Shown: positions 26,314 through 35,841, numbered from the stretch's first letter. The stretch is DNA of 64,000 nucleotides from Streptomyces nodosus (GCF_008704995.1 NZ_CP023747.1:5614001-5678000), one strand, 5' to 3'. Notes: a model not told the origin generated them from the sequence alone. A program made the numbers and translations.

Positions 26314-28365
26314 GTGTCCAAACTGACCGACGTGCCCAAACGCATCCTGATCGGGCGCGCACTGCGTAGCGACCGGCTCGGGGAAACGCTCCTGCCGAAG
26401 CGCATCGCTCTCCCCGTCTTCGCCTCCGACTCGCTGTCCTCCGTGGCGTACGCGCCGGGCGAGGTCCTGCTGGTCCTGTCCGTCGCGGGTGTGTCGGCGT
26501 ACCACTTCAGCCCCTGGATAGCGGTCGCGGTCGCCGTGCTGATGCTGACCGTGGTCGCCTCCTACCGGCAGAATGTGCACGCCTACCCGAGCGGCGGTGG
26601 CGACTACGAGGTGGCGACCACCAACCTCGGCCCCAGGGCGGGCCTGACCGTCGCCAGCGCGCTGCTCGTCGACTACGTCCTGACCGTCGCCGTCTCGATC
26701 TCCTCCGGCATCGAGAACCTCGGCTCCGCCGTCCCCTTCGTGGTCGAGCACAAGGTGCTGTGCGCGGTCGCCGTGATCGTGCTGCTGACGCTGATGAACC
26801 TGCGCGGGGTGAAGGAGTCGGGCACGCTCTTCGCGATCCCCACGTATGTGTTCGTCACCGGCGTCTTCATCATGATCGCCTGGGGCGCCTTCCGCGGACT
26901 CGTCCTCGGCGACACCATGCGGGCGCCGACCGCCGACTTCCACCTCAAGGCCGAACACCAGGGACTCGCCGGCTTCGCCCTCGTCTTCCTGCTGCTGCGC
27001 GCCTTCTCCTCCGGCTGCGCCGCGCTCACCGGTGTGGAGGCGATCTCCAACGGCGTCCCCGCCTTCCGCAAGCCCAAGTCCCGGAACGCGGCGAGCACCC
27101 TGGCGATGATCGGCCTGCTGGCCGTGACGATGTTCTGCGGCATCATCACGCTGGCCATGACGACCAAGGTCCATATGGCCGACCGCCCGGCCGTCAACCT
27201 GCTGCACCAGGGCGTCCCGGTCGGCGCGGACTATGTGCAGAACCCGGTGATCTCGCAGGTCGCCGAGGCCGTCTTCGGCAAGGGCAGCTTCCTGTTCATC
27301 GTCCTGGCCGCGGCGACGGCGCTGGTCCTCTTCCTCGCCGCCAACACCGCCTACAACGGCTTCCCGGTCCTCGGCTCGATCCTCGCCCAGGACCGCTATC
27401 TGCCCCGCCAGCTGCACACCCGCGGCGACCGCCTCGCCTTCTCCAACGGCATCGTGCTGCTCGCGGGCGCCGCCATCCTGCTGACCGTGGTCTACGGCGC
27501 CGACTCGACCCGGCTGATCCAGCTGTACATCGTCGGCGTGTTCGTGTCCTTCACCCTCAGCCAGGTCGGCATGGTCAAGCACTGGAACCGCCATCTGGCC
27601 ACCGAGAGGGACCAGGCCAAGCGGCGCCATATGCTGCGCTCCCGCGCCATCAACACCTTCGGCGCCTTCCTCACCGGCCTGGTCCTGGTCGTCGTCCTGG
27701 TCACCAAGTTCACGCACGGCGCCTGGGTCGCCCTGCTGGGCATGTGCATCTTCTTCGCGACCATGACCGCCATCCGCAAGCACTACGACCGGGTGGCCGA
27801 GGAGCTCGCCGCCCCCGAGGGCCCGAACGACGACAGCGTCCGTCCCTCGCGGGTCCATTCCGTGGTCCTGATCTCCAAGATCCACCGTCCCACGCTGCGT
27901 GCTCTGGCCTATGCCAAGCTGCTGCGGTCCGACAGCCTGGAGGCGCTCAGCGTCAATGTCGACCCGGCGGAGACCCAGGCGCTGAGGAGCGAGTGGGAGC
28001 GGCGCGGCATCGATGTACCGCTGAAGATCCTGGACTCCCCGTACCGCGAGGTCACGCGCCCGGTGATCGAGTATGTGAAGAGCCTGCGCCGCGAGTCCCC
28101 GCGCGACGCCGTGTCCGTGATCATCCCCGAGTATGTGGTGGGTCACTGGTACGAGCATCTGCTGCACAACCAGAGCGCGCTGCGGCTGAAGGGACGGCTG
28201 CTGTTCACCCCCGGTGTCATGGTGACCTCGGTGCCCTACCAGCTGCAGTCCTCGGAGGCGGCGAAGCTGCGGGCCCGCAGGCGGCAGGACTGGAACGCGC
28301 CGGGTGCGGTGCGCCGGGGTCCCGCGGAGGACCGGTCCAGGGAGTCGTCGTCCCCCCGGGGCTGA
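26314..28365 (+). CDS. APC family permease, KimA-like potassium transporter candidate
   Basis: A 683-residue transporter with about 12 transmembrane helices in residues 30-490 and a soluble C-terminal domain of about 170 residues. The early motif LPVFASDSLSSVAYAPGEVL matches the APC branch that includes KimA (YdaO), a high-affinity K+ importer. An amino-acid permease role is the alternative. The GTG at 26314 (MSKLTDVPKRI) agrees with the family start. No Shine-Dalgarno is visible, so the mRNA may be leaderless. It is divergent from two RCK genes and followed by the TrmA-like gene. Confidence 0.82.
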   Translation: MSKLTDVPKRILIGRALRSDRLGETLLPKRIALPVFASDSLSSVAYAPGEVLLVLSVAGVSAYHFSPWIAVAVAVLMLTVVASYRQNVHAYPSGGGDYEVATTNLGPRAGLTVASALLVDYVLTVAVSISSGIENLGSAVPFVVEHKVLCAVAVIVLLTLMNLRGVKESGTLFAIPTYVFVTGVFIMIAWGAFRGLVLGDTMRAPTADFHLKAEHQGLAGFALVFLLLRAFSSGCAALTGVEAISNGVPAFRKPKSRNAASTLAMIGLLAVTMFCGIITLAMTTKVHMADRPAVNLLHQGVPVGADYVQNPVISQVAEAVFGKGSFLFIVLAAATALVLFLAANTAYNGFPVLGSILAQDRYLPRQLHTRGDRLAFSNGIVLLAGAAILLTVVYGADSTRLIQLYIVGVFVSFTLSQVGMVKHWNRHLATERDQAKRRHMLRSRAINTFGAFLTGLVLVVVLVTKFTHGAWVALLGMCIFFATMTAIRKHYDRVAEELAAPEGPNDDSVRPSRVHSVVLISKIHRPTLRALAYAKLLRSDSLEALSVNVDPAETQALRSEWERRGIDVPLKILDSPYREVTRPVIEYVKSLRRESPRDAVSVIIPEYVVGHWYEHLLHNQSALRLKGRLLFTPGVMVTSVPYQLQSSEAAKLRARRRQDWNAPGAVRRGPAEDRSRESSSPRG

Positions 28366-28499
28366 GCTCCGGAGCCCGGCCGGCCGGGCTCGTGGTCAAC
28401 GGCCGGACGGCAGCCACGTAGACTGGTGGGCTGTTGTCCGGCCGCACCGTCCGGGTGCCCGTCCCCCTCCCCCTCTCTCGCATCTGGAGACGTCCCCCC

Positions 28500-29828
28500 A
28501 TGCAGGCAGAACCGAAGAAGTCGCTGGTGGGCGAGGAGTACGAGGTCGAGGTCGGCCCCGTCGCCCACGGCGGTCACTGCATCGCCCGCACGGGCGAGGG
28601 GCAGGTCCTCTTCGTCCGGCACGCGCTGCCCGGTGAGCGGGTCGTGGCGCGGGTGACGGAGGGCGAGGAGGGCGCCCGCTTTCTGCGCGCCGACGCGGTG
28701 CGGGTGCTGGCGGCCTCGAAGGACCGGATCGACGCGCCCTGCCCCTACGCGGGTCCCGGCCGCTGCGGCGGCTGCGACTGGCAGCACGCCAAGCCGGGAG
28801 CGCAGCGCCGGCTGAAGGGCGAGGTGATCGCCGAGCAGCTGAGCCGGCTCGCGGGCCTCACCCCCGAGGAGGCGGGCTGGGACGGCACGGTGATGCCGGC
28901 CGAGGGCGACAAGCTGCCGGCCGGCGACGTCCCGAAGTGGCGTTCGCGGGTGCAGTACGCGGTGGACCCGTCCGGCCGGGCGGGGCTGCGCCGACACCGC
29001 TCGCACGAGGTGGAGTCGGTCGACCACTGCATGATCGCCGCGGAGGGCGTCAGCGAGCTGGGCATCGAGAAGCGGGACTGGACGGGCATGGACTCCGTCG
29101 AGGCCATCGCCGCGTCGGGATCGGGGGACCGCCAGGTCATCCTGACGCCGAAGCCCGGCGCGCGGCTCCCCCTGGTCGAACTGGACCGGCCGGTGTCGGT
29201 GCTGCGGGTCGACGAGCGGTCCGGCGGGGTCCACCGGGTCCACGGCCGCCCCTTCGTCCGCGAACGTGCCGACGGCCGTACCTACCGCGTGGGCGCCGGC
29301 GGCTTCTGGCAGGTCCACCCGATGGCGGCGGACACGCTGATGAAGGCGGTGATGCAGGGGCTGCTGCCGCGCAAGGGCGAGATGGCGCTCGACCTGTACT
29401 GCGGCGTCGGCCTCTTCGCGGGCGCCCTCGCCGACCGGGTCGGCGACCAGGGCGCGGTCCTCGGCATCGAGTCCGGCAAGCGCGCGGTGGAGGACGCCCG
29501 GCACAACCTGGCCGACTTCGACCGTGTCCGCATCGAACAGGGCAAGGTCGAATCGGTCCTGCCGCGCACCGGCATCACCGAGGTCGACCTGATCGTCCTC
29601 GACCCGCCGCGCGCGGGGGCGGGCCGCAGGACGGTGGCCCACCTCGCGTCCCTGGCCGCCCGCCGCATCGCCTACGTGGCCTGCGACCCGGCCGCCCTGG
29701 CCCGGGACCTGGCGTACTTCCGGGAGGGCGGCTACCGGGTGCGGACGCTGCGGGCGTTCGATCTGTTTCCGATGACGCATCATGTGGAGTGCGTGGCGAT
29801 CCTCGAACCGGCCGGGAAGGGCTCCTGA
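28500..29828 (+). CDS. Class I SAM-dependent RNA methyltransferase, TrmA/RlmD-type
   Basis: A 442-residue 5-methyluridine-type RNA methyltransferase. It has an N-terminal TRAM domain (VEVGPVAHGGHCIAR), an Fe-S site (CPYAGPGRCGGCDWQH, then DHCMIA) and a SAM motif (LDLYCGVGLFAGALADRVG, about 298). The catalytic motif is VACDPAALARDL near the end. The start is ATG at 28500 after GGAG. The target base (tRNA or 23S rRNA) is not clear. The last codons lie in the left copy of the long direct repeat, so the island appears inserted exactly at the end of this gene, leaving it intact. Confidence 0.9.
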   Translation: MQAEPKKSLVGEEYEVEVGPVAHGGHCIARTGEGQVLFVRHALPGERVVARVTEGEEGARFLRADAVRVLAASKDRIDAPCPYAGPGRCGGCDWQHAKPGAQRRLKGEVIAEQLSRLAGLTPEEAGWDGTVMPAEGDKLPAGDVPKWRSRVQYAVDPSGRAGLRRHRSHEVESVDHCMIAAEGVSELGIEKRDWTGMDSVEAIAASGSGDRQVILTPKPGARLPLVELDRPVSVLRVDERSGGVHRVHGRPFVRERADGRTYRVGAGGFWQVHPMAADTLMKAVMQGLLPRKGEMALDLYCGVGLFAGALADRVGDQGAVLGIESGKRAVEDARHNLADFDRVRIEQGKVESVLPRTGITEVDLIVLDPPRAGAGRRTVAHLASLAARRIAYVACDPAALARDLAYFREGGYRVRTLRAFDLFPMTHHVECVAILEPAGKGS

Positions 29829-29945
29829 CCTGCGGATTTTCACGTGCGCATTATGTGCGGTGTGGGCGTTACGGGCGATATCTTGACGCTGAAATGACGC
29901 TCGTGACGCTCATTTGACGCTCGTTCTGATGGTGTGTCAGGTGTG
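29791..29945. repeat. Left direct repeat (attL candidate) at trmA-like 3' end
   Basis: This 155-base stretch matches 60145-60290 with few mismatches and one 9-base gap. It includes the last 12 codons of the methyltransferase and about 115 bases after the stop. The segment 29855-29900 is identical in both copies. It contains four TGACGCT heptamers (29884, 29895, 29904, 29915). Confidence 0.8.
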
Positions 29946-30208
29946 TTGCGTCGCTGGTCAGCTGGCCTGATGGGGAAGTCCGCGAGGCAGGGGCGCCGGA
30001 GATTTCCGGTGTCAAACAGTCATGCTCAGCCACATCGGCAGAGCGCCCAGCAGGTTCTTGGTCTGCTGGTGGTACAGCGCTTGCGAGCCCCTGAACTGCA
30101 GTGATGGTGTAGGAGGTGGCCGTTGCGGCTCGGTTGGTCCGCCTATGGTCCGGATCTTTCCTGTCTCGTGGCTTTGTGTGCGGTACTACATGGCACATGT
30201 CGTAGAAG

Positions 30209-30226
30209 CCGTCCACGGGCGTCCAG
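30209..30226. repeat. 18-base repeat, copy 1
   Basis: CCGTCCACGGGCGTCCAG is identical to 44506-44523. Downstream in both copies a weaker match follows (CAGGTCAG about 45 bases on, then TCGTGACAGGTG). This may be a degenerate internal boundary or a remnant of a shared gene end. Confidence 0.5.
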
Positions 30227-30355
30227 TCGGTCCAGGGTGAGTGCGTAAGTCCAGGTCAGAGCCCTGTGGCGTGAGTACGTCCGCGGGGTTGGTGACCCGC
30301 CCGTGATCGTTTGTGTTCGCTCGTGACAGGTGAGGGTCCCTCTTCGGCTTGCTCC

Positions 30356-30399
30356 GGCGGGGGCCTGCGTACACGGGGAGCTGATGCGGGGCCCCCGCC
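30356..30399 (-). terminator. Hairpin downstream of the restriction-methyltransferase gene
   Basis: GGCGGGGGCC (30356-30365) pairs with GGCCCCCGCC (30390-30399) around a 24-base loop, 78 bases past the minus-strand gene end. It is a plausible terminator, weaker than the core-genome examples because of the long loop. Confidence 0.4.
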
Positions 30400-30476
30400 A
30401 GCTTGCTGCGGCGGGGCGTCGTCGTGCAGATATTCCGTTGATGTTGCGGGCGTCAGGCACTCAGGCCGGGCGGGTG

Positions 30477-33400
30477 TCAGTCCAAGAGGTCGAGGCTCTG
30501 CTGACCAGGGCCGGGGGTGCGTCGAGACTTCCGCGGCGGTTTCGGTTCCTTGGTTGCGTAGACAGGTACGGGCAGGATGCCCTCGCCTCGTAGGTCGTCG
30601 GTGGTGATGAGCGGGCCGCTGCTCACGGCGTCCAGCAGCCGGGCCTGTCGGGGTTCGAGGGCTACGAGGAGCCCGAGCGCGTTGATGAGGTCAAGCAGGT
30701 CAACGGTCCACCGGGCAGGCCAGGTCGGGGGCAGGATGTCGTTCAACGGGGTCTGTCGTTCCACGTCTGGCTTGCGCTTGCGGAAGCTGAACCACTTGCG
30801 GATCACCTGCACCCCGCCGATCCGATAGTCCCAGACTTCTGGCGCCACCGGACGTATGCAGCCCGTGCCCACTGTGAGGGTTCGTGTTGACGCGTCGTAG
30901 GAGATGTCCTCAGGTAACCCGTCGTCCTCTCCGATCACGACGACGCATTCCGGTTGTTCCTCCGGGGGAAGCCTCGGGGACGAGCCAGGTGAACTGTCGT
31001 GGTGGGAGGCGAAGCGCTGGCCGTACGTGTGGATCCACACCGTGCGCCTACCCACTTCCACGAGCTCCGCCCATAGAGCCGGGTCGCGTGTTATAGGGAT
31101 ACGGGCACCGCGCTCGGCGAGGTTCGCGGCGAAGCGGCGGGTGTAGCCGCTGTGGCCGGCTGTCCCCGCGATGTACGCGAAGAGGTCCTCGGCGGTGACC
31201 GTCACGCCGTGCGTCTTGGTGAGCAGCCGCAGCAGGCCAGGGGTGACGTTTGGTTCAGCCTGGTGGGGGTGGCGGTAAAGAGGGGCGACGCGGCCGCCTT
31301 CGGTGCCTTTGAAGTGATGAATGTCGGGCAGAAGGGCGGTGAAACTCACCGCCGGCCCCGGACGGCCTGATTCTGTGTGGAGTTCGGACAGGTAGATCTG
31401 ACGCTGGTCGTTGTGGGCGAACCACAAGGCCGGCCGCGGTCGGTCGATCACTCTTCGGTCCGCGATGATGTACTGCCGGTCGAACGTCATCCGTCCGTAC
31501 TTGACGATGACCGGAATCCTCTCATTTTCTGCGGCAAGACTGCCCGTCTCCTGCTGGCCGGGCAGTGGTGGTTCCAGCTTGTCCGGACGGCGGTCTCCGG
31601 TGCTCTTCATCAACTCCGCTTTGGCGTCTGCCGGAGCCTGGACGAGCCTGTGCCAGCGCCTCTCCAGGACGTCCCGGCTGGGTGAGACGGGCCAGTTGCG
31701 GTTGTTCTTGTTGCCGGAGCTCGTCCAGGGCAGCAGGGCGTCCACCGGTGGCATTGCCGACCACTCGGAGTCGGACGTGACGTGAAAGGGCGCGGTCCAC
31801 TGTGTGGGGCAGAGCTGCCAGGAGGTCCCTCCGCGATGGCCGTCGAGGCCAAGCCCTTCCAGCCAGTCGAACTTTTCCTCGCGTGTGCCCGCGGGGACGT
31901 CGAGTCGCCAGACCCGCGCCGGTGTACCCGTGTCCGGGGCGCCATGGCGGACGAAGACGGCGATGCAGATCTCCCGCTTGACATCCTGGAAGACACGGGT
32001 GCGCGTGTCGGAGTAGGCGCCCTCGGGGGAGAGACCGATGACCCAGCCCTCGTCGGCGACCTCGCGCAGGTAGTGGCGCATGCCGGCCGAGCCCTCGCTG
32101 TCCAGGTATCCGGAGTTGGTGATGAGGGCGACGATCCCGCTGGGGGCCTTCGGTGCTCCCGAGGCGGTCAACTGGTCGAAGACCTTCCAGGTGGACCACG
32201 CCCAGAAGTAGACGTAGAGGTTGTCGAGGGCGTATCCGACGCGTCCGTTGTCCTCTGGGTGGAAGCGGGCGAGGATCGGGCCCTGGCCGTTCGGGTTGCC
32301 CTCGGTGACCCAGCGTCCGACGCCCGACTGTCTCGCACCCCGCAGGTAGGGCGGGTTGCCGATGACCACCATGACCTTCTCGTCCGCCTTGATCTTGTTC
32401 GCCATTCGGCGGTGGCGGGCGATCGCCTCGTACATGAAGCCCAGGTGGTGCTCGACGGCGGGATCGTCGAGTGTGTCGGCCACCAGAAGCCTCGGCGGGC
32501 GGCGCGTGATGTCGGCATCGTGGGACCGGAAGGCGTGGTGCACACGGAGTTCGGCGACGGCGTACGGCCCGGTCTGTTTCTCCAGCCCGACCAGTCGGCC
32601 GGAGAGCTCCCGGAGAAGCCCGGACTTGAGCGTGCTGCCGTACTTCACTGACAGGGACTTGGCGACGTGGTCGATGATGTTGATGAGGAAGGTCCCGGTG
32701 CCCATGGCCGGATCGACGACGGTGACGTCCTCGCTTCCGTAGCCGTCCTCCTGGCCGAGCCGGTCACGCAGCACCTCGTCGGTGAAGCCGACCATGAAGC
32801 GGACGACCTCGCCAGCCGTGTAGTAAGTACCCGTCCGCCGTCGCAGTTCCGGGTCGTAGGCGCTCAGAAAGCCCTCGTACAGGTGGAGGTAGGCGTCTCC
32901 GGTCTCGTCCTTGAACATCTCGGGGTCGACGGCCGATAAGACGTCGATCAGTGGGTCGATGATGCCCCGCAGATCGTCGAGGGCGTCGTCAGTCAGCACC
33001 GCCAGCGCCTTGCCCATCAAGGAATGCCGCTTGCCCAGTCGGATGGCGACCTCGGGAAGCGTGAGCCTGCCCAGATCAATGTGCTCAAGACGAGCCAGCA
33101 GCATGGCAAACGTCAGCGTCTGACTGTATTGGTCCGCGAACTCCTCCGGGCGAGCATCGGGAAAGAGCAGGTCCTTCCAGTTGTCGGCCAGGATCGAGAA
33201 CGCAGCGTCAGCCTCCCCGTGCTCCTCGCGGGTGAGGCGTTCGGTGACCTCGTCACGCAGCAGGGCGCAGATTCCCGCGATGCGCTTGACCAGTTCGTTG
33301 ATGCTGTCGTGGACGATGGGCGCCGGCAGGAAGAAGTGCGTGAGGGCGCGCTCGAACCCGGTGTCCGCGACGACGAGTTGCCGGCTACCGGAATCAAGGT

Positions 33401-33854
33401 CTCCGACCAGGATTCCGGTGGGGCCGACCTGTACGCCGAAACGGTAGACCGCCCACTGGTATCCGTCGGTGTACAGCACATTGTGGAGTGCCTTGATCTT
33501 CTCCCACTGCTTGCGGTCGTGGCTCTTCACCGACCACTTCTCCGGGTCGGCCCCCGAGCCCGGCTGCTTCAGCTCGACGTGCCCTATGGTCCTGCCGCCG
33601 CAGGCGATGGCGAAGTCGGGCCGGATCCCGAGTTCCTTGATGCGACTCTGACCGTGGACGATGAGCTTGAGGCGTTGCCGCGAGGCCATGCCGCGCAGCA
33701 GATGCTCCACCGGCGCGGTCAGGCTGTCCTCCTTACTGCTGACCGCCCCTGCGGGACCTTGCAGCTTGGTCCTGACCTCCTCGCCGAACTGGGCGACGAG
33801 GTTCGCGACCGATCCGGTCGTGCCCTTTCCCGCCCAGACGTCCCCTCTTGCCAT
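30477..33854 (-). CDS. Type IIG/ISP-like restriction enzyme with N6-adenine methyltransferase
   Basis: A 1125-residue protein. The N-terminal PD-(D/E)XK-like nuclease domain has Asp80 (IRPDFAIACGG) and Glu94-x-Lys96 (GHVELK). A helical linker follows, then an Eco57I-like gamma N6-adenine methyltransferase with SAM motif DPAMGTGTF (381-389) and catalytic NPPY (500-503). A long C-terminal target-recognition region of about 550 residues is like that of type ISP enzymes. No helicase domain is present and no separate specificity gene is near, so cutting and methylation would reside in one chain. I choose ATG at 33854 (MARGDVWAG). The frame to 34070 is longer but not coding-like. BREX PglX is a less likely relative. 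Confidence 0.75.
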   Translation of the reverse strand: MARGDVWAGKGTTGSVANLVAQFGEEVRTKLQGPAGAVSSKEDSLTAPVEHLLRGMASRQRLKLIVHGQSRIKELGIRPDFAIACGGRTIGHVELKQPGSGADPEKWSVKSHDRKQWEKIKALHNVLYTDGYQWAVYRFGVQVGPTGILVGDLDSGSRQLVVADTGFERALTHFFLPAPIVHDSINELVKRIAGICALLRDEVTERLTREEHGEADAAFSILADNWKDLLFPDARPEEFADQYSQTLTFAMLLARLEHIDLGRLTLPEVAIRLGKRHSLMGKALAVLTDDALDDLRGIIDPLIDVLSAVDPEMFKDETGDAYLHLYEGFLSAYDPELRRRTGTYYTAGEVVRFMVGFTDEVLRDRLGQEDGYGSEDVTVVDPAMGTGTFLINIIDHVAKSLSVKYGSTLKSGLLRELSGRLVGLEKQTGPYAVAELRVHHAFRSHDADITRRPPRLLVADTLDDPAVEHHLGFMYEAIARHRRMANKIKADEKVMVVIGNPPYLRGARQSGVGRWVTEGNPNGQGPILARFHPEDNGRVGYALDNLYVYFWAWSTWKVFDQLTASGAPKAPSGIVALITNSGYLDSEGSAGMRHYLREVADEGWVIGLSPEGAYSDTRTRVFQDVKREICIAVFVRHGAPDTGTPARVWRLDVPAGTREEKFDWLEGLGLDGHRGGTSWQLCPTQWTAPFHVTSDSEWSAMPPVDALLPWTSSGNKNNRNWPVSPSRDVLERRWHRLVQAPADAKAELMKSTGDRRPDKLEPPLPGQQETGSLAAENERIPVIVKYGRMTFDRQYIIADRRVIDRPRPALWFAHNDQRQIYLSELHTESGRPGPAVSFTALLPDIHHFKGTEGGRVAPLYRHPHQAEPNVTPGLLRLLTKTHGVTVTAEDLFAYIAGTAGHSGYTRRFAANLAERGARIPITRDPALWAELVEVGRRTVWIHTYGQRFASHHDSSPGSSPRLPPEEQPECVVVIGEDDGLPEDISYDASTRTLTVGTGCIRPVAPEVWDYRIGGVQVIRKWFSFRKRKPDVERQTPLNDILPPTWPARWTVDLLDLINALGLLVALEPRQARLLDAVSSGPLITTDDLRGEGILPVPVYATKEPKPPRKSRRTPGPGQQSLDLLD

Positions 33855-34094
33855 CGGCCCCCCAAGGTTGCACCCATGCCGACGATCAGACCCATACAGA
33901 ATGCCCATGACATCCCAAGCAGCAAACGCCAGTGGATGTAGGTTGATTGGTGATATGTCGCCAAAGACTCGCGGACGGAGGTGGGTTGGAGCGTGAGCCG
34001 GGAGTGCATCCCGGGCGTGCGTCAGCGTGCGGAGCGCAATCGGTGGACGGCACGGCGATCTTGCAGGCACGCTGGGGGCGATCGCGGGGAGCTG
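33855..34094. other. Upstream region of the restriction-methyltransferase gene
   Basis: The promoter of the minus-strand gene must lie here. No intact gene is present in 33855-34315. The right half holds a PIN-domain remnant, listed separately. Confidence 0.4.
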
Positions 34095-34320
34095 CGTGCG
34101 TCAAACGAAGCCATCATGGCTGCGGGGCTCCTGGTGATGTCCCCGTTGCTGCTCTCGGAGATCGACCGCGTGGCCACGCGCGAGCTCGGCGTGAAGCGGC
34201 GCTCAGCGCGGTCGACGACATCCGACATTGGGTGCGACGATGCCGTGTCGTTCTGTCCGAGATCACGGGTGATCATCTGGGTGTCACCCAGTCGGTGCGC
34301 GCCCGCTATCGCGACTCAGG
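34095..34320 (+). pseudogene. PIN-domain (VapC-like) toxin remnant
   Basis: The plus strand encodes EAIMAAGLLVMSPLLLSEID and RVATRELG, and after a one-base frame change near 34190 continues AALSAVDDIRHWVRRCRVVL and EITGDHLGVTQSVRARYRD. Joined, this matches the middle of a VapC-type PIN RNase as found in Streptomyces. The first catalytic Asp region and the C-terminal third are missing and no antitoxin gene is adjacent. It is a decayed fragment of about 75 codons. Confidence 0.6.
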
Positions 34321-35722
34321 GGCCGTAGGGGCTCCAGTGCCCGAGAAAGGGCCTGAGGTCGTCGGCTCGTGGTTCGGGGATGTCGGGCAGTCGGGGTGGT
34401 GTGTGCAATGGGTCGAGGCGCTCGACGCTGGATGCTGCCCAGCTGATCCATGCTTCGGCTTCGGTTCTGGCCTGCCCCGGGGGCATGGCCTCGACTCGCG
34501 TGCGTACGGCGCTCACGTACTCCGTGAGTCCGGTGGCGTGGCGCCATGCCGCTTCCTGCGCTTCAAAGTGTCTGAAGCGGTACGCCTCGGCGTACTGGAT
34601 GCGGGCGTCTTGCATGGCGGCTTCCCAGCGGATGCGCTTTTGGCGTGCGGCTTCGATCTCGTCGAGACGTCTGCGTTCGGCGGCTTCGCCGCGGAGGGTG
34701 ATCTCCTGCGCGATCTCGGCGAGCTGGCCTTCGAGGGGGTGGCCGGGGGCGTCGGACCATTCGCTTGCCCGGTGCGGTTGGCCGCCGCTGAGGACGAAGC
34801 GGAGGCGTTCGGATGGGGTGTAGTCGAAGCGGGGGATCCTGATCCAGGAGTGCTTCTTGGCGTCGGCGAGTTCCTTCTCGGTGGCGACGTGCTCGGTCCG
34901 GTCCTGTTCCTGGAGGACGAGGAACCCCACGGTCTGGCCCTGTGCGGTGATGGTGAAGTGGGGAGATGCTCTGCGGCGGCGATGAGACGGTGGCGCGAAG
35001 CCGGTCGCTCCCGCCGAACTGGAGTGTCCTTCGGCCTCGGCAGCGGTGATCAGCGCCTGGATGAGCCGGAGAGCACGTCCTTGGACGGGCCTGGTTAGGC
35101 CCAGCGGCTGCTGTTCGTTCTGCATGGCCCGGACCACGGTGTGCGGGCGGGTGAGCCGGGCGGGCACGGGGACGGGTTCGAGGACGGCAAGGCGCCAGGC
35201 GGGGATGTCGACGAGCTTGATCTCGTACCCGCCACGGCACCAACCCCCGTACAGCTCCTTCGTCTGCGGAATCCTTCCGGATCTGCGCGCCGCGGCGATG
35301 CGGGACGGCCACTTCTCGGAGTCCGGACCGCTGCCGGGCTTGACGATCTGGCCGCCTGCCTCCGCGAGCTCTTGCAGCAGCTGTTCCGTGAATGTCACGC
35401 GGCGCTGTGGAGGAGGGCTTGGTTTTCGCGCGGAGGCCGGAGTTTCCTGTGCTCGGGGGGACGGGGGTTGCGGAGCGGCGGCCTGGGTCTTCCGCGGGCG
35501 CGATCCAGGGGGAGGGTATGTGCCGTGCGCCAGGTAGTGCCGGCCGGCGCTTGTCAGGGCGACGTTCCATTGCCCACCCTTCCGGGAGACCAGGACCAGG
35601 CCGCGGTTCTGCAGTGCCTGACAGGTGGTCTTGTAGGAGCTGGTCTCCCAAACGCCGGCAGGGCACCTGTCTTCCACCCATTTCAGCACCGAGAGTTGCC
35701 GCTCATTGACCTGCCGTTCCAA
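34316..35722 (-). CDS. Unrecognised protein with N-terminal winged-helix-like domain
   Basis: A 468-residue protein I do not recognise. The first 70 residues look like a winged helix (SVLKWVEDRCPAGVWE, ALQNRGLVLVSRKGGQWNVA). Next comes a proline/serine linker, a segment GSGPDSEKWPSRIAAARRSG and an alpha/beta region. A long charged helix (about 330-385, EAAERRRLDEIEAARQKRIR) that could be a coiled coil and another helical stretch follow. The start is TTG at 35722 with no strong ribosome binding site, so the true start is uncertain. It lies upstream of the restriction gene on the same strand. Confidence 0.65.
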   Translation of the reverse strand: MERQVNERQLSVLKWVEDRCPAGVWETSSYKTTCQALQNRGLVLVSRKGGQWNVALTSAGRHYLAHGTYPPPGSRPRKTQAAAPQPPSPRAQETPASARKPSPPPQRRVTFTEQLLQELAEAGGQIVKPGSGPDSEKWPSRIAAARRSGRIPQTKELYGGWCRGGYEIKLVDIPAWRLAVLEPVPVPARLTRPHTVVRAMQNEQQPLGLTRPVQGRALRLIQALITAAEAEGHSSSAGATGFAPPSHRRRRASPHFTITAQGQTVGFLVLQEQDRTEHVATEKELADAKKHSWIRIPRFDYTPSERLRFVLSGGQPHRASEWSDAPGHPLEGQLAEIAQEITLRGEAAERRRLDEIEAARQKRIRWEAAMQDARIQYAEAYRFRHFEAQEAAWRHATGLTEYVSAVRTRVEAMPPGQARTEAEAWISWAASSVERLDPLHTPPRLPDIPEPRADDLRPFLGHWSPYGP

Positions 35723-35841
35723 TGGCCCGCCTTCGACTCGAGGTTGACGTGCGACGGCGGCATGGTGTCAGTTCCGTTCGCCGGCGGAAGATGGCTCGAA
35801 ACCATTTCGCTCGAACGAGCGAAGGCTGACGTGGACCGTGT

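Larger units (their letters stand above)
29946..30476. other. Gene-free left end of the island
   Basis: No coding frame is supported. The stretch holds an 18-base sequence repeated at 44506 and a hairpin at 30356-30399. The part at 30385-30445 again resembles sequence just right of the right repeat (60357-60400), suggesting shared ancestry of the two ends beyond the repeat. Confidence 0.45.

Noticed and set aside
29791..30480. tRNA gene as the island attachment site
   Set aside because: No cloverleaf, anticodon arm or CCA-type end is visible. The repeat contains the end of a protein gene.
30477..33854. BREX/Pgl methyltransferase PglX
   Set aside because: The methyltransferase part is similar in type, but an N-terminal nuclease-like D...ELK motif is present and no brxC, pglZ or brxL-type gene is nearby.
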